In this document: positions 43,206 through 51,806 of the stretch, one piece after another
How the letters are laid out: each line of letters begins with the position of its first letter
Numbering within the stretch: position 1 is the first letter of the stretch
Assembly: GCA_964493245.1 (NCBI GenBank)
Contig: CAZBNB010000014.1
Span: 1-64,000 of the forward strand
DNA from: CAZBNB01 sp964493245
GTDB taxonomy: Bacteria; Pseudomonadota; Gammaproteobacteria; Legionellales; Legionellaceae
Reading direction: 5' to 3'
DNA length: 64,000 nt
The notes under the pieces: model-generated
Seen by the model: only the letters and a program-made list of their open reading frames with translations
Databases searched by the model: none
What the model was told of the DNA's origin: nothing
Made by a program: the position numbers and the translations under genes

Positions 43206-43976
43206 AGGGTTTATTTCAATAACATGCTCTCTACGCGTATGAATAAATGCCTGTACGTTTCCCCAGCTCATTTGTACCCAAGTCGTGTGTGTCAGTTTGT
43301 ATGTGCATAAAATGCTCAATGGCTTGGTGGTGGTAATAATCGTTTGGCAACGTGGCAGATTTTTTAATTTTTGATTCAAGCTTAGCCATGTTTCTCCAAT
43401 ACAAGCACTGGCATTGATGTAAATAATGTTCGCATCTGTTAAATCAGTATTCAAAAAACTATCTTGAATATAATCAACTTTTTCCATATTGGCGTGATAA
43501 TGTTGGCACTCACTCAACCGCATTTTTTGTAGTAACGCAGCTTGATGTAAGGAAGAGAACAATTCTATCCCACAGCTCTTTTTAATCGGAAATAGCATCG
43601 CCATGAATAACACCAATTTACCGGTTCCAGAGCCCAGATCATAAAAAACACTGTCCGCACTCAAAGGAATTAAACCGACTAATGCAGCGAATGCGGTTAA
43701 ATCGGTTTCTCCGTACACATACTCCATGGCATCTTCTGTTTGCCTAGCTGCTTTTGAGAGTGCAAAACCATCTAAATCCGCACTGACTTGTTGTATCCAG
43801 TATAAATGTGTTGGGATACGTAAACGCCTTTTCCAGAAATAAATTTTAATGAAATGCGAGCGTTGTAATCCATAAACAACACATAATAAAAAGATCCCAC
43901 CAATCATGACATGATTTATTTGCATAAAAATCGCATTTTGGAAGATGACAGGTATACCCGCTGACGCTTCTGGCAC
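43188..43976 (-). CDS. DOT1-like SAM-dependent methyltransferase, C terminus altered by MITE-2
   Basis: A hydrophobic N-terminal segment (VMIGGIFLLCVVYGL) suggests a membrane anchor. The catalytic part has YVYGETDL, then VFYDLGSGTGKLVLFMAML and GIELFSSLHQAALLQ, which closely follow the layout of DOT1-type methyltransferases (DLGSGxG, then GxE). DOT1 enzymes methylate lysine, in eukaryotes on histone H3, so a host or ribosomal target is possible; bacterial members are uncharacterised. The start is uncertain: GTG 43976 or ATG 43925. The last five residues QGKRI and the stop come from the end of MITE-2, which replaced an original tail of about 22 residues reaching into the ihfB start. Confidence 0.7.
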   Translation of the reverse strand: MPEASAGIPVIFQNAIFMQINHVMIGGIFLLCVVYGLQRSHFIKIYFWKRRLRIPTHLYWIQQVSADLDGFALSKAARQTEDAMEYVYGETDLTAFAALVGLIPLSADSVFYDLGSGTGKLVLFMAMLFPIKKSCGIELFSSLHQAALLQKMRLSECQHYHANMEKVDYIQDSFLNTDLTDANIIYINASACIGETWLSLNQKLKNLPRCQTIITTTKPLSILCTYKLTHTTWVQMSWGNVQAFIHTRREHVIEINPQGKRI

Positions 43977-44035
43977 AATACTAATATAAAGCTTAGCATA
44001 GGTTGATTCATCAAAGACATCAGATTACTCTATAA

Positions 44036-44342
44036 CAGGAGTTACGCAAAACAAAGATCAGGGCAAACGCATCTAATCTTATTATATAAAGTCACTTTGT
44101 CTGCGTTCTGCGCTTTATGCGCGGAATCCAGATTACGATCTTGATTAAGATTGTATGGATCCTGCGCATAAAGCGCAGGACGTAGCCCCCAAAGCCGTGA
44201 TTTGTGCTCAAAAATTAGATGCGTTTATTCTGAAACAAAGATCTCTTCGTTGGATTTTATTTTTAATTCGGTCATTTAGTCATCTAAACTCCCTCATTAA
44301 AAATAAAGTCCGCCTCGATCTCGTTGTTTTTCGTAAGTCCTG
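44036..44342 (+). mobile_element. MITE-1 copy D, interrupted by MITE-2 (5-bp target duplication)
   Basis: The left end CAGGAGTTACGCAAAACAAAGAT (44036-44058) and the remainder from 44243 to 44342 form one MITE-1 of 123 bp once the MITE-2 insert and its 10-bp duplication are removed. The outer flanks carry a perfect 5-bp direct repeat TATAA (44031-44035 and 44343-44347). Confidence 0.88.
44059..44232. mobile_element. MITE-2 copy 2 (174 bp, nested in MITE-1)
   Basis: The same 174-bp element as at 43032, nearly identical in sequence. A perfect 10-bp direct repeat AAACAAAGAT flanks it (44049-44058 and 44233-44242); the repeat is MITE-1 sequence, so MITE-2 inserted after MITE-1. Confidence 0.92.
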
Positions 44343-44382
44343 TATAAATAAGGAATAAATCGACAAGTATTAAGGATAGATT

Positions 44383-45336
44383 ATGATTTATGCAAATGTA
44401 TTAGAAACGATTGGCCATACACCCGTGGTCAAAATTAACCGTATTGGTACAGGGCTGACTTGTGGATTATATGCCAAATGTGAATATTTTAATCCAGGCG
44501 GTTCGGTCAAGGATCGTATTGGTTATGCCATGGTAACGCAGGCAATGCATGATGGTAAAATTAAACCTGGTGATACGCTCATAGAACCCACCTCTGGAAA
44601 TACCGGTATTGGTATCGCCTTGGCCGGTGCCGTATTGGGCTTCAAAGTGATTATTACCATGCCAGAAAAGATGAGCATGGAAAAACAAGTGGTGCTTGAG
44701 CGTTTGGGGGCCGTCATATATCGCACGCCAACCGAGGTTCCTTCGGAGCATCCAGATAGCCATATTTCACTCGCTAAAAAGCTGAGTCATGAAATCCCCA
44801 ACTCACATATTCTCGATCAATATGCCAATCCGAATAACCCCATGGCACATTATAATGGCACCGCACAAGAGATTATTGATGATTTTGCTGATAATTTACA
44901 CATGGTGGTTATTGCGGTGGGTACGGGTGGAACGATCTCCGGAATCGCAAAACGCTTGAAGGAGTATAATCCAGCAATCCAAATCATTGGTGTTGATCCA
45001 GTCGGTTCTATTTTAGGCGGAGGCTCTGAAGTGAAGCCCTATTTGGTAGAGGGCATTGGTTATGATTTTTTTCCAGATGTACTCGATAACACACTCGTTG
45101 ATCGCTATATCAAAACCGAAGATAAAGCCTCGTTTCATATGGCAAGGCGATTGATTCATGAGGAAGGCCTTTTGGTCGGCGGATCCAGCGGCGCTGCAAT
45201 GTGGGCAGCACTTCAAGCAGCAAAAGAATTGACAGCGCAACAAAATTGCTTGGTTATTTTGCCCGACTCAATTAGAAACTATATGTCAAAATTTGCATCT
45301 GATACATGGATGAGTGATAACCAATTATTATTCTAA
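44383..45336 (+). CDS. Cystathionine beta-synthase-like PLP enzyme (cysteine synthase family)
   Basis: This 317-residue fold-type II PLP enzyme has the cofactor lysine K43 in NPGGSVKDRIG, the phosphate-binding SGNTGIGIALA, and GTGGTISG. Several stretches match the catalytic core of eukaryotic cystathionine beta-synthase better than CysK: EPTSGNTGIG, VEGIGYDFFPDVLD, and VILPDSIRNYMSKFASDTWM. It lacks the N-terminal haem region and the C-terminal CBS-domain pair of the human enzyme. It probably condenses serine and homocysteine to cystathionine, although O-acetylserine sulfhydrylase activity cannot be excluded. AAGGA precedes ATG 44383. A cystathionine gamma-lyase partner is not in the window. 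Confidence 0.85.
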   Translation: MIYANVLETIGHTPVVKINRIGTGLTCGLYAKCEYFNPGGSVKDRIGYAMVTQAMHDGKIKPGDTLIEPTSGNTGIGIALAGAVLGFKVIITMPEKMSMEKQVVLERLGAVIYRTPTEVPSEHPDSHISLAKKLSHEIPNSHILDQYANPNNPMAHYNGTAQEIIDDFADNLHMVVIAVGTGGTISGIAKRLKEYNPAIQIIGVDPVGSILGGGSEVKPYLVEGIGYDFFPDVLDNTLVDRYIKTEDKASFHMARRLIHEEGLLVGGSSGAAMWAALQAAKELTAQQNCLVILPDSIRNYMSKFASDTWMSDNQLLF

Positions 45337-45360
45337 AATACGCTTCCTATCATCATTTAA

Positions 45361-45399
45361 ATCAGCAAACAAAGGCCATATTTGGCCTTGTTTACTGAT
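45361..45399. terminator. Two-way terminator between the CBS-like gene and polA
   Basis: ATCAGCAAACAAAGGCC pairs with GGCCTTGTTTACTGAT with one bulge, with T-rich flanks, between convergent genes. Confidence 0.75.
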
Positions 45400-45402
45400 T
45401 AT

Positions 45403-48078
45403 CTAATGCGCATCATCCCAATTCATCCCCACGCCCATAGACACAACTAAAGGAATGTCTAGCTTAACGGTATGCTCCATGATTTGGCGTACAGCGAGCT
45501 TTACATTTTCTAAGGCATCCTCTTGTACTTCAAATACCAACTCATCGTGTACCTGCATAATCATGGTTGCGGGTGGTTTTGGGTGCTGTTTTTGCCAAGC
45601 TGCGGCGGCTATCATGGATTTCTTAATGATATCAGCAGCTGTGCCCTGTAAGGGAGCATTAATGGCGGTGCGTTCGGCAGCTTTACGGCGCATGGTGTTT
45701 TTTACGTTTATCTCTGGCAAATAAAGGCGTCGGCCAAATAAGGTTTCGACAAAACCTTGTTCGTGCGCCAGGGCACAGGTTCTTTCCATGTATTGGTGTA
45801 CACCTGGATAGCGCTCAAAATATTTATCGATGTATTGTTGTGCATCACTTCTTTCAATGCGTAATTGTTTGGCGAGACCAAACGCGGACATACCATAGAT
45901 TAAACCAAAATTAACCGCTTTTGCTCGACGACGTTGCTCGCCATTGACTTGATCCAAATCAACATGAAACAACTCGCTGGCCGTGGCGGCATGAATATCC
46001 CATCCTTGCGAAAAGGCGTATAGTAACTGAGGGTCTTGTGACAAATGCGCCATGATTCGTAATTCAATTTGTGAATAATCTGCTGTTAGCAATATATGCT
46101 TGGCGGGTGCAATAAAGGCTTTACGTATTAAGCGGCCTTCTTCTGAGCGTATGGGAATATTTTGTAAATTAGGCTCACTCGAAGAGAGTCTTCCCGTTGC
46201 CGTGACCGCTTGATTATATGAGGTATGTATTCTTTGGGTATTCGCATCGATGCGTTTGGGAAGTGTGTCAATGTAAGTCGAAACCAATTTACTTAAGCTA
46301 CGATAATTTAAAATAACCGCAGGTAACTCGTAATCTAACGCCAATTCTTGTAACACCGCTTCAGCAGTGGAGGATTGCCCTGTGGGTGTTTTAGCTAAGA
46401 TAGGTAGTTTAAGCTCATCATATAGTAGCGCTTGTAACTGTTTTGGGGATTGTAGATTAAAGGTTTTTCCTGCTAAATGAAACGCCCGTTTTTCAAGATC
46501 AAGCATGGTTGTTTTTAAGCGCTCACCGTGCTTGGTTAATTGGGGCACATCAATCATGACACCATGACGCTCCATGTCGGCGAGTACTGTGACTAAAGGG
46601 ACTTCAATATCATGTAATACGCGTTGTAAAGGCACCGCCATGCTTGGATATAGCTTATGATGTAGTTTCAAACACACCGCAGCGTCCTCTGCCGCATACT
46701 CAGCTGCGCGCGCAACAGCAACTTGTTGAAACGGGATTTGTTGTGAGCCGGTGCCAGTGACATCACTATAACGAATGGTTTGGTAATGCAAATAATGCAA
46801 TGCCAACGAATCCATATCATGACGTGCGGCGGTGCTGTTGAGCAAATAAGATTCCAGCATGGTATCAAATAAAATACCTTTTAGATGAATGCCACTATTT
46901 TGGAAAACGTTGTAATCGTATTTTAAATTTTGTCCTACTTTTTTAATATCATCGCTCTCAAGCAATGGCTTCAGTGCTGCCAAGGTGTCGTGATAGTCTA
47001 ATTGCGGCGTACCATCTTCATGTGCAAGCGGTAGATAAGCAGGCTTTTCGGCGTCAATTGCAAATGAGATGCCAACCAATTTTGCTGTTAAAGCATTTAA
47101 GCTGGTTGTTTCAGTATCAATGCTGATTAGTTGACAATCAGCAATCGCTTTTAGCCACTGTGTTAATTGTCCCTTTGTCGTAATAATTTCTACCGGCGTA
47201 TTTTGCGTTGCTATTTCAACTGATTGAGGTGTGGCAGAAAACTCTTTAATCCACGATTTTAATTCGTAATCGTAAGCCAGAGCCAGCAGTTTTTCTGTAT
47301 CCATGGCGGCTTGTTTGAGATCACGGTAAGTCAGTGGTAGAGACACATCTGTTTTTAGCGTGACAAGCCGTTTAGACAAAGGCAATTGCGCTAGACTTGA
47401 TCGTAAGGATTCACCGATTTTACCGCCAATTTTCTCAGCGTTTGCAACTAAATTTTCTAATGTCTGATATTCCCCTAGCCATTTAGCGGCGGTTTTAGGG
47501 CCACATTTTGGCACGCCGGGGACGTTATCACTGGTGTCACCAACCAAGGTAAGGTAATCAATGATTTGTTCGGGTAACACACCAAATTTGTTTTGTACGC
47601 CAGGGACATCCAACATTTGCTGCGACATGGTGTTAATGAGGACAATTTTATCATTGACCAGCTGTGCCATGTCTTTATCGCCAGTTGAAATTAAAACAGA
47701 TTGTCCCGCTTGATGTGCTTGGCAGGCAAGCGTAGCAATCACATCATCTGCCTCAACACCTGATTCGATGAGGATCGGTAATCCCATGGCTTTTAAAATT
47801 TCAATCAACGGTTCAAATTGACAAGCTAAATCATCGGGTGTTGGCGGGCGATGGCTTTTATATGCGGGATACCATTCATCGCGAAAAGTTTTGCCTTTCG
47901 CGTCAAAGACGATAGCAACATATTCAGCATCATAATCTTTTAGTAACCGCCTCACCATGGAGGCGACACCATAGATAGCTCCGGTTGGCTGCCCTTTGGT
48001 GGTTGTTAGAGGAGGTAAGGCATGAAAAGCCCGAAAAAAATAAGATGATCCGTCTATCAGGATCAATGGCTTATGCAT
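45403..48078 (-). CDS. polA: DNA polymerase I
   Basis: This 891-residue polymerase has all three domains. The 5' nuclease starts PLILIDGSSYFFRAFHALPP with GVEADDVIATLA. The 3'-5' proofreading domain keeps its acidic ligands in LISIDTETTSLN, GQNLKYDYNVF and EYAAEDAAV. The polymerase domain has LTADYSQIELRIMAHLSQD, RRRAKAVNFGLIYGMSAFGLA and MQVHDELVFEV. It removes RNA primers and fills gaps. It starts 2 bases after the lpxD stop on the same strand, an unusual pairing. Confidence 0.98.
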   Translation of the reverse strand: MHKPLILIDGSSYFFRAFHALPPLTTTKGQPTGAIYGVASMVRRLLKDYDAEYVAIVFDAKGKTFRDEWYPAYKSHRPPTPDDLACQFEPLIEILKAMGLPILIESGVEADDVIATLACQAHQAGQSVLISTGDKDMAQLVNDKIVLINTMSQQMLDVPGVQNKFGVLPEQIIDYLTLVGDTSDNVPGVPKCGPKTAAKWLGEYQTLENLVANAEKIGGKIGESLRSSLAQLPLSKRLVTLKTDVSLPLTYRDLKQAAMDTEKLLALAYDYELKSWIKEFSATPQSVEIATQNTPVEIITTKGQLTQWLKAIADCQLISIDTETTSLNALTAKLVGISFAIDAEKPAYLPLAHEDGTPQLDYHDTLAALKPLLESDDIKKVGQNLKYDYNVFQNSGIHLKGILFDTMLESYLLNSTAARHDMDSLALHYLHYQTIRYSDVTGTGSQQIPFQQVAVARAAEYAAEDAAVCLKLHHKLYPSMAVPLQRVLHDIEVPLVTVLADMERHGVMIDVPQLTKHGERLKTTMLDLEKRAFHLAGKTFNLQSPKQLQALLYDELKLPILAKTPTGQSSTAEAVLQELALDYELPAVILNYRSLSKLVSTYIDTLPKRIDANTQRIHTSYNQAVTATGRLSSSEPNLQNIPIRSEEGRLIRKAFIAPAKHILLTADYSQIELRIMAHLSQDPQLLYAFSQGWDIHAATASELFHVDLDQVNGEQRRRAKAVNFGLIYGMSAFGLAKQLRIERSDAQQYIDKYFERYPGVHQYMERTCALAHEQGFVETLFGRRLYLPEINVKNTMRRKAAERTAINAPLQGTAADIIKKSMIAAAAWQKQHPKPPATMIMQVHDELVFEVQEDALENVKLAVRQIMEHTVKLDIPLVVSMGVGMNWDDAH

Positions 48079-48080
48079 GT

Positions 48081-49136
48081 TTATTTACTCTCTGTTTCTC
48101 GTTGTGTTAATAGCTCAGATAATTTATTGACCCGCTCAGTGAGCGTTTGAATATTTTTGCGCATGAATGGAATACGTGTGGGAGCTAACTCTTGTTCGAT
48201 GGCTTTGTCTTTTGGGCGAGCTGGATTACCCAAATAGATATTACCTTGTTTCAGCAGTTTTTTTGGTGGTACGCCAGCCCGTGCGCCAAGCACAACACCA
48301 TCTTCAATGGTAACGTGATCACTAATGCCGACATTGGCGGCAAAAACCACATGGTTACCACTGGTTGTACTACCCGCAATGCCTGTAAAGGCGCATAAAA
48401 TATTGTGTTTACCCAATTTTACGGAATGAGCGACTTGCACCAAATTGTCAATTTTAGTGCCTTCACCAATCACAGTGGCGCCGATGGTTGCACGATCCAC
48501 AACGGTATTTGCACCGATTTCAACATCATCTTGAATAATAACTTTGCCAAAATGATGTACCTTAACGTGTTGTCCTTGCTCAAACTTATAACCAAAACCA
48601 TCAGAGCCAATGACTGTTCCGGCATGAATGGTGACACGTGCGCCTAATTCACAGTTGTCATAAATCGTGACATGTGGGTGGATGGTTGTGTCTGCACCAA
48701 GCTGAGCTTGATGACCAATATGCACATGGCTTTTTAGAACACATCTATCACCAATGACACACCCGGACTCAATATTCACAAACGGACCGATAGAAGCACC
48801 TTCACCGATGAGCACATCTGCCGCGATAATCGCTGAGGGGTGAATCCCTGGTGACGGTTTATGCGGTGGGTTGAAATAGGTTAAAAGTTGCAGAAATGCT
48901 TTAAAAGGGTTGGCTACTTGAATGATGGGTTTATTCACATCATGAACGGTATTCGCTACCAAAATGGCGGCCGCGGCAGAGTTTTCTGCTCGCTTTAAAT
49001 TGTCGCTTCCTTCTGCAAATACCAAGGATTGCGCTATGATATTGTCGATCGGAGAGAGTGCTGTAATATAAGTTTGTTCATCACCAACAATAACACCTTC
49101 AACGATAGATGCAATTTCAGATAGCGTAATATTCAT
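48081..49136 (-). CDS. lpxD: UDP-3-O-acylglucosamine N-acyltransferase
   Basis: LpxD adds the second (N-linked) acyl chain in lipid A synthesis. The 351-residue protein has the N-terminal uridine-binding domain and a left-handed beta-helix of hexapeptide repeats (for example IGEGASIGPFVNIESGCVIGDR). The catalytic histidine is in the AHSVKLGKHNILCAFTGIAGS region, and a C-terminal helix follows. It is separated from the usual bamA-skp-lpxD-fabZ-lpxA operon and is instead followed by polA. Confidence 0.96.
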   Translation of the reverse strand: MNITLSEIASIVEGVIVGDEQTYITALSPIDNIIAQSLVFAEGSDNLKRAENSAAAAILVANTVHDVNKPIIQVANPFKAFLQLLTYFNPPHKPSPGIHPSAIIAADVLIGEGASIGPFVNIESGCVIGDRCVLKSHVHIGHQAQLGADTTIHPHVTIYDNCELGARVTIHAGTVIGSDGFGYKFEQGQHVKVHHFGKVIIQDDVEIGANTVVDRATIGATVIGEGTKIDNLVQVAHSVKLGKHNILCAFTGIAGSTTSGNHVVFAANVGISDHVTIEDGVVLGARAGVPPKKLLKQGNIYLGNPARPKDKAIEQELAPTRIPFMRKNIQTLTERVNKLSELLTQRETESK

Positions 49137-49272
49137 GGTTAATCCTAATGTTTAAGTTTTACAAAAGGATTATATACTTCTAATCTTTCAAAATGCTAGG
49201 TTTTAGAGGTGAGATCGGAGCGTTTCTCCACTGGTGTTTTCTCTAAAAGCGTAATCGTTCAAGATTCGCCAA

Positions 49273-49298
49273 ATAAAGCCGTTCGGTCAACGGCCTTT
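49273..49298 (-). terminator. Terminator of the ketoacyl-synthase gene
   Basis: On the minus strand the stop codon of the synthase gene is followed directly by the hairpin GGCCGTT-GACCG-AACGGC and then TTTATTT. Confidence 0.65.
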
Positions 49299-50520
49299 AA
49301 TAGCGTCGCAAAATTAAAGCAGCGTTTGCGCCACCGAATGCGAAATGATTGGATAAGGCAACATCAAACCGTGCTTTTCTGGCTTGATTAGGGATGTAAT
49401 CTAGATCGCACAAGGGATCCGGGTGATGTAAGTTTATTGTAGGTAATAGCAGATCATGCTGCATGCTTAAGACTAAGGAAATGATTTGCATTGCGCCGGC
49501 CGCGCCGATAGCATGCCCCGTCATGGCTTTTTGTGCCGTGATTGGAATTTGGTAGGCTCGCTCGCCAAAAATTTGCTTGATGGTTGCGGTTTCTGTCGTG
49601 TCATTTAACTGGGTGCCAGTACCATGTGCATGAATATATTGTATTTCATTGGGTGAAATGTTGGCAGTACGCAGTGCGGCTTGAATCGAGCGTGTTTGTC
49701 CTTCGGAGTTAGGCGCTGTGACGTGATAAGCATCACAACTGGCGCCATAACCGATGATCTCTGCTAAAATATGTGCACCACGTGCTTTTGCTTGCTCAAG
49801 CTCTTCGAGCACAAGAATACCGGCGCCATCTGCCATGACCATACCATCACGCTTCATATCAAAAGGACGGCTTGCGATGTGTGGATTGTCATTTTGAGTG
49901 GACATAACACGCAGCTTGCACCAGGCCGTCATAATGGTTTCCCATACCAACGATTCTGTTCCACCACACACAGCGGTTGTTAGCCTGCCTTGTGAAATAT
50001 GCTCAAATGCGGAACCAATGGCTTCCGCTGATGATACACATGCATTAGAAATCGTCGAATTAGGGCCACCCAATCCAAAAGCAATGGCAATGTGATTGGC
50101 AACAGAGTTTGGCATTCCGCGGATGACACTTAAGGCGGGTACTTTTTTCCAATGACCCGAGTAAAAAGACTCATATGCTTGCTCAAGCTCAGGCGAGCCT
50201 CCCAAACTGGTGCCAATAAATGTTCCCGCTGATGTTAACTCGTTTTTTGATAACGCAGCCTGTGCAATGGCGTGATGCGCACAGTACAAAGCATATTGTG
50301 CCGCTTTGGGGTAGCGTTTGGGTTTGTTAAACTCAGGTAGATGCTCTAAAGAAAGGTCTCTAATCTCACCGGCAATTTGTGTTGGATAAGGGGATGGATC
50401 ATAGGATTGAATGCGTTTAATGCCACATTGCCCCTGGCTTGCTGCTTGCCAAAATTGATTTAAACCACTTCCGATAGAGGACGTAATTTCCATACCTGTA
50501 ATTACAACTCGTTTCGTCAT
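49297..50520 (-). CDS. Beta-ketoacyl-ACP synthase, FabF/KAS II type
   Basis: This protein condenses malonyl-ACP with an acyl chain. ATG 50520 with AAGGAT upstream gives 407 residues starting MTKRVVITGMEITSSIG. The catalytic cysteine is in SNACVSSAEAIG, and the two histidines are in IHAHGTGTQLNDTTE and AMTGHAIGAAGAM, the complete Cys-His-His triad. The cysteine context differs from the usual TACATGAHNIG of FabF, so it may be a specialised paralogue rather than the housekeeping KAS II. It has no acpP or fabG neighbour and stands alone with its own terminator. Confidence 0.88.
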   Translation of the reverse strand: MTKRVVITGMEITSSIGSGLNQFWQAASQGQCGIKRIQSYDPSPYPTQIAGEIRDLSLEHLPEFNKPKRYPKAAQYALYCAHHAIAQAALSKNELTSAGTFIGTSLGGSPELEQAYESFYSGHWKKVPALSVIRGMPNSVANHIAIAFGLGGPNSTISNACVSSAEAIGSAFEHISQGRLTTAVCGGTESLVWETIMTAWCKLRVMSTQNDNPHIASRPFDMKRDGMVMADGAGILVLEELEQAKARGAHILAEIIGYGASCDAYHVTAPNSEGQTRSIQAALRTANISPNEIQYIHAHGTGTQLNDTTETATIKQIFGERAYQIPITAQKAMTGHAIGAAGAMQIISLVLSMQHDLLLPTINLHHPDPLCDLDYIPNQARKARFDVALSNHFAFGGANAALILRRY

Positions 50521-50570
50521 CACTTATCCTTTACTGGGCTTGCGGTCATGCGTATTTTCAAATATTGGTT

Positions 50571-50760
50571 ATTCTGCGTCATACATACTCTTCGCACATG
50601 CGTTTTCGGCTTTTATGCTATTTTTTCCGTTTCAGCTGTCATTAAAAACTCGCCATAGATTCGGATATGACTCATTTTTAATGACGGCTGAAACCAAAAA
50701 ATCGAGTCGCATAAAATACCGAACATGCATGCGCTGGAGAGTCTATATCTGGCGCATAGG
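50571..50760. repeat. Long imperfect palindrome, about 190 bp
   Basis: The arms 50571-50650 and 50677-50760 pair over about 80 bases with small gaps; the best part is TTTCAGCTGTCATTAAAAA against TTTTTAATGACGGCTGAAA. It lies in the 300-base gap between the ketoacyl-synthase and GNAT genes, and part of its right arm recurs at 22309. No coding capacity is evident. Confidence 0.75.
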
Positions 50761-50820
50761 CTAAAGATGGGTGAAATTTTACCAAATGTTAATCTTGAAA
50801 GCAATTGATTCGCGTCTTGT

Positions 50821-51711
50821 TTACGGATGCTCAACAAATATTGACAGTCCATAATGCGGTGTATCGGCGGGAGATGTCCAGTAATCGTGCGAATTGGTCG
50901 CAATAAATCCCAATCCTGTGTAGAGGTTAATCGCACTTTCATTCGTGGTTTCTACGTCTAAAAATATTTTAGTTTTGTTTCGTATCAGTGCTTGCGTGAT
51001 GCAATGTTTGATCAACGCGGCCCCTAGTCCTTGTCCACGTGCTTTTGGTAAAACACCAATGTCAGTTAAACGAACTCTGTCTGGCTCAGTGAAAATATGG
51101 GCTTTACCAATGATTTCTTGATCTTGAGTGAGTACAAATAAATCACAATCTGTGGCGTATAGTAAGCTTTCGAACAAAGCCTCCTGATCTGTTTTTTTAT
51201 TGGGGAAACAAATACGATCAATTTCACACAAAATGGCGACATCGTCTAATCCTGCGCGACGAATGCTTGCGTGTTTGGGATGCAGTGTGACCGGTTGGTT
51301 ACGGTCATATTGCATTTGGCATTCGCTGTTTCGATAAGTAAATTGCAGTTTTGTGAGCCAGTCATGGTGTTGTTTTGCCGGGACTGAGAAAATCAAGGAG
51401 ACTATATTTTCACCTTCAACAACCGATAAAATTTCACGAAAAAGCTGTGCAGCAATCCCTTGCCGACGATGAGTAGGTGCAACCATTAGCGCAACCTCAC
51501 AAGCATCGGTATAAAAGAAATAAGTGCGTAAGTATCCTAAAAGAACGTTATCTTCGTAGCAAAGCACATTACATGCTAAGGGGTGCCTTTTACTGATCAG
51601 ATGTTTATAGATAGGGATCGTATTGCCATCGGCTTGCTTGCACGCCTGATGCAACTGATCGACGTCGTGCAATTGTTGGCTTGTTAGCTCATGAACCCGT
51701 GTAAATATCAT
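50821..51711 (-). CDS. Tandem GNAT-family N-acetyltransferase
   Basis: The 296-residue protein holds two GNAT folds. The first has VALMVAPTHRRQGIAAQLFREIL around residues 73-95. The second has VRLTDIGVLPKARGQGLGAALIKHC with the acetyl-CoA motif RGQGLG, followed by FLDVETTNESAINLYTGLGF. Both keep the R/QxxGxG/A motif, so both may bind acetyl-CoA. Double GNATs include mycothiol synthase-like enzymes and antibiotic acetyltransferases, but the substrate cannot be predicted here. It stands alone. Confidence 0.85.
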   Translation of the reverse strand: MIFTRVHELTSQQLHDVDQLHQACKQADGNTIPIYKHLISKRHPLACNVLCYEDNVLLGYLRTYFFYTDACEVALMVAPTHRRQGIAAQLFREILSVVEGENIVSLIFSVPAKQHHDWLTKLQFTYRNSECQMQYDRNQPVTLHPKHASIRRAGLDDVAILCEIDRICFPNKKTDQEALFESLLYATDCDLFVLTQDQEIIGKAHIFTEPDRVRLTDIGVLPKARGQGLGAALIKHCITQALIRNKTKIFLDVETTNESAINLYTGLGFIATNSHDYWTSPADTPHYGLSIFVEHP

Positions 51712-51738
51712 TTTTTAGTATCCGGTTTTTGATTGTGA

Positions 51739-51781
51739 CAGGTCTTACGAAAAACATTGGTTCCTTCGTTGAATTTTGTTT
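51739..51781 (+). repeat. MITE-1 copy F (left-end fragment)
   Basis: CAGGTCTTACGAAAAACATT continues through TTCCTTCGTTGAATTTTGTT, matching the first third of MITE-1. The right part is missing. It lies just beyond the purine permease stop. Confidence 0.6.
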
Positions 51782-51806
51782 TTTGTTGCAAGATCATAAG
51801 TATATT

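Noticed and set aside
43128..44358. Two short frames starting with the same peptide MDPAHKAQDVAPKAV at 43128 and 44155
   Set aside because: Both lie inside the two MITE-2 copies; the shared peptide reflects the repeated DNA, and the frames diverge or end once they leave the element. No ribosome site supports them.
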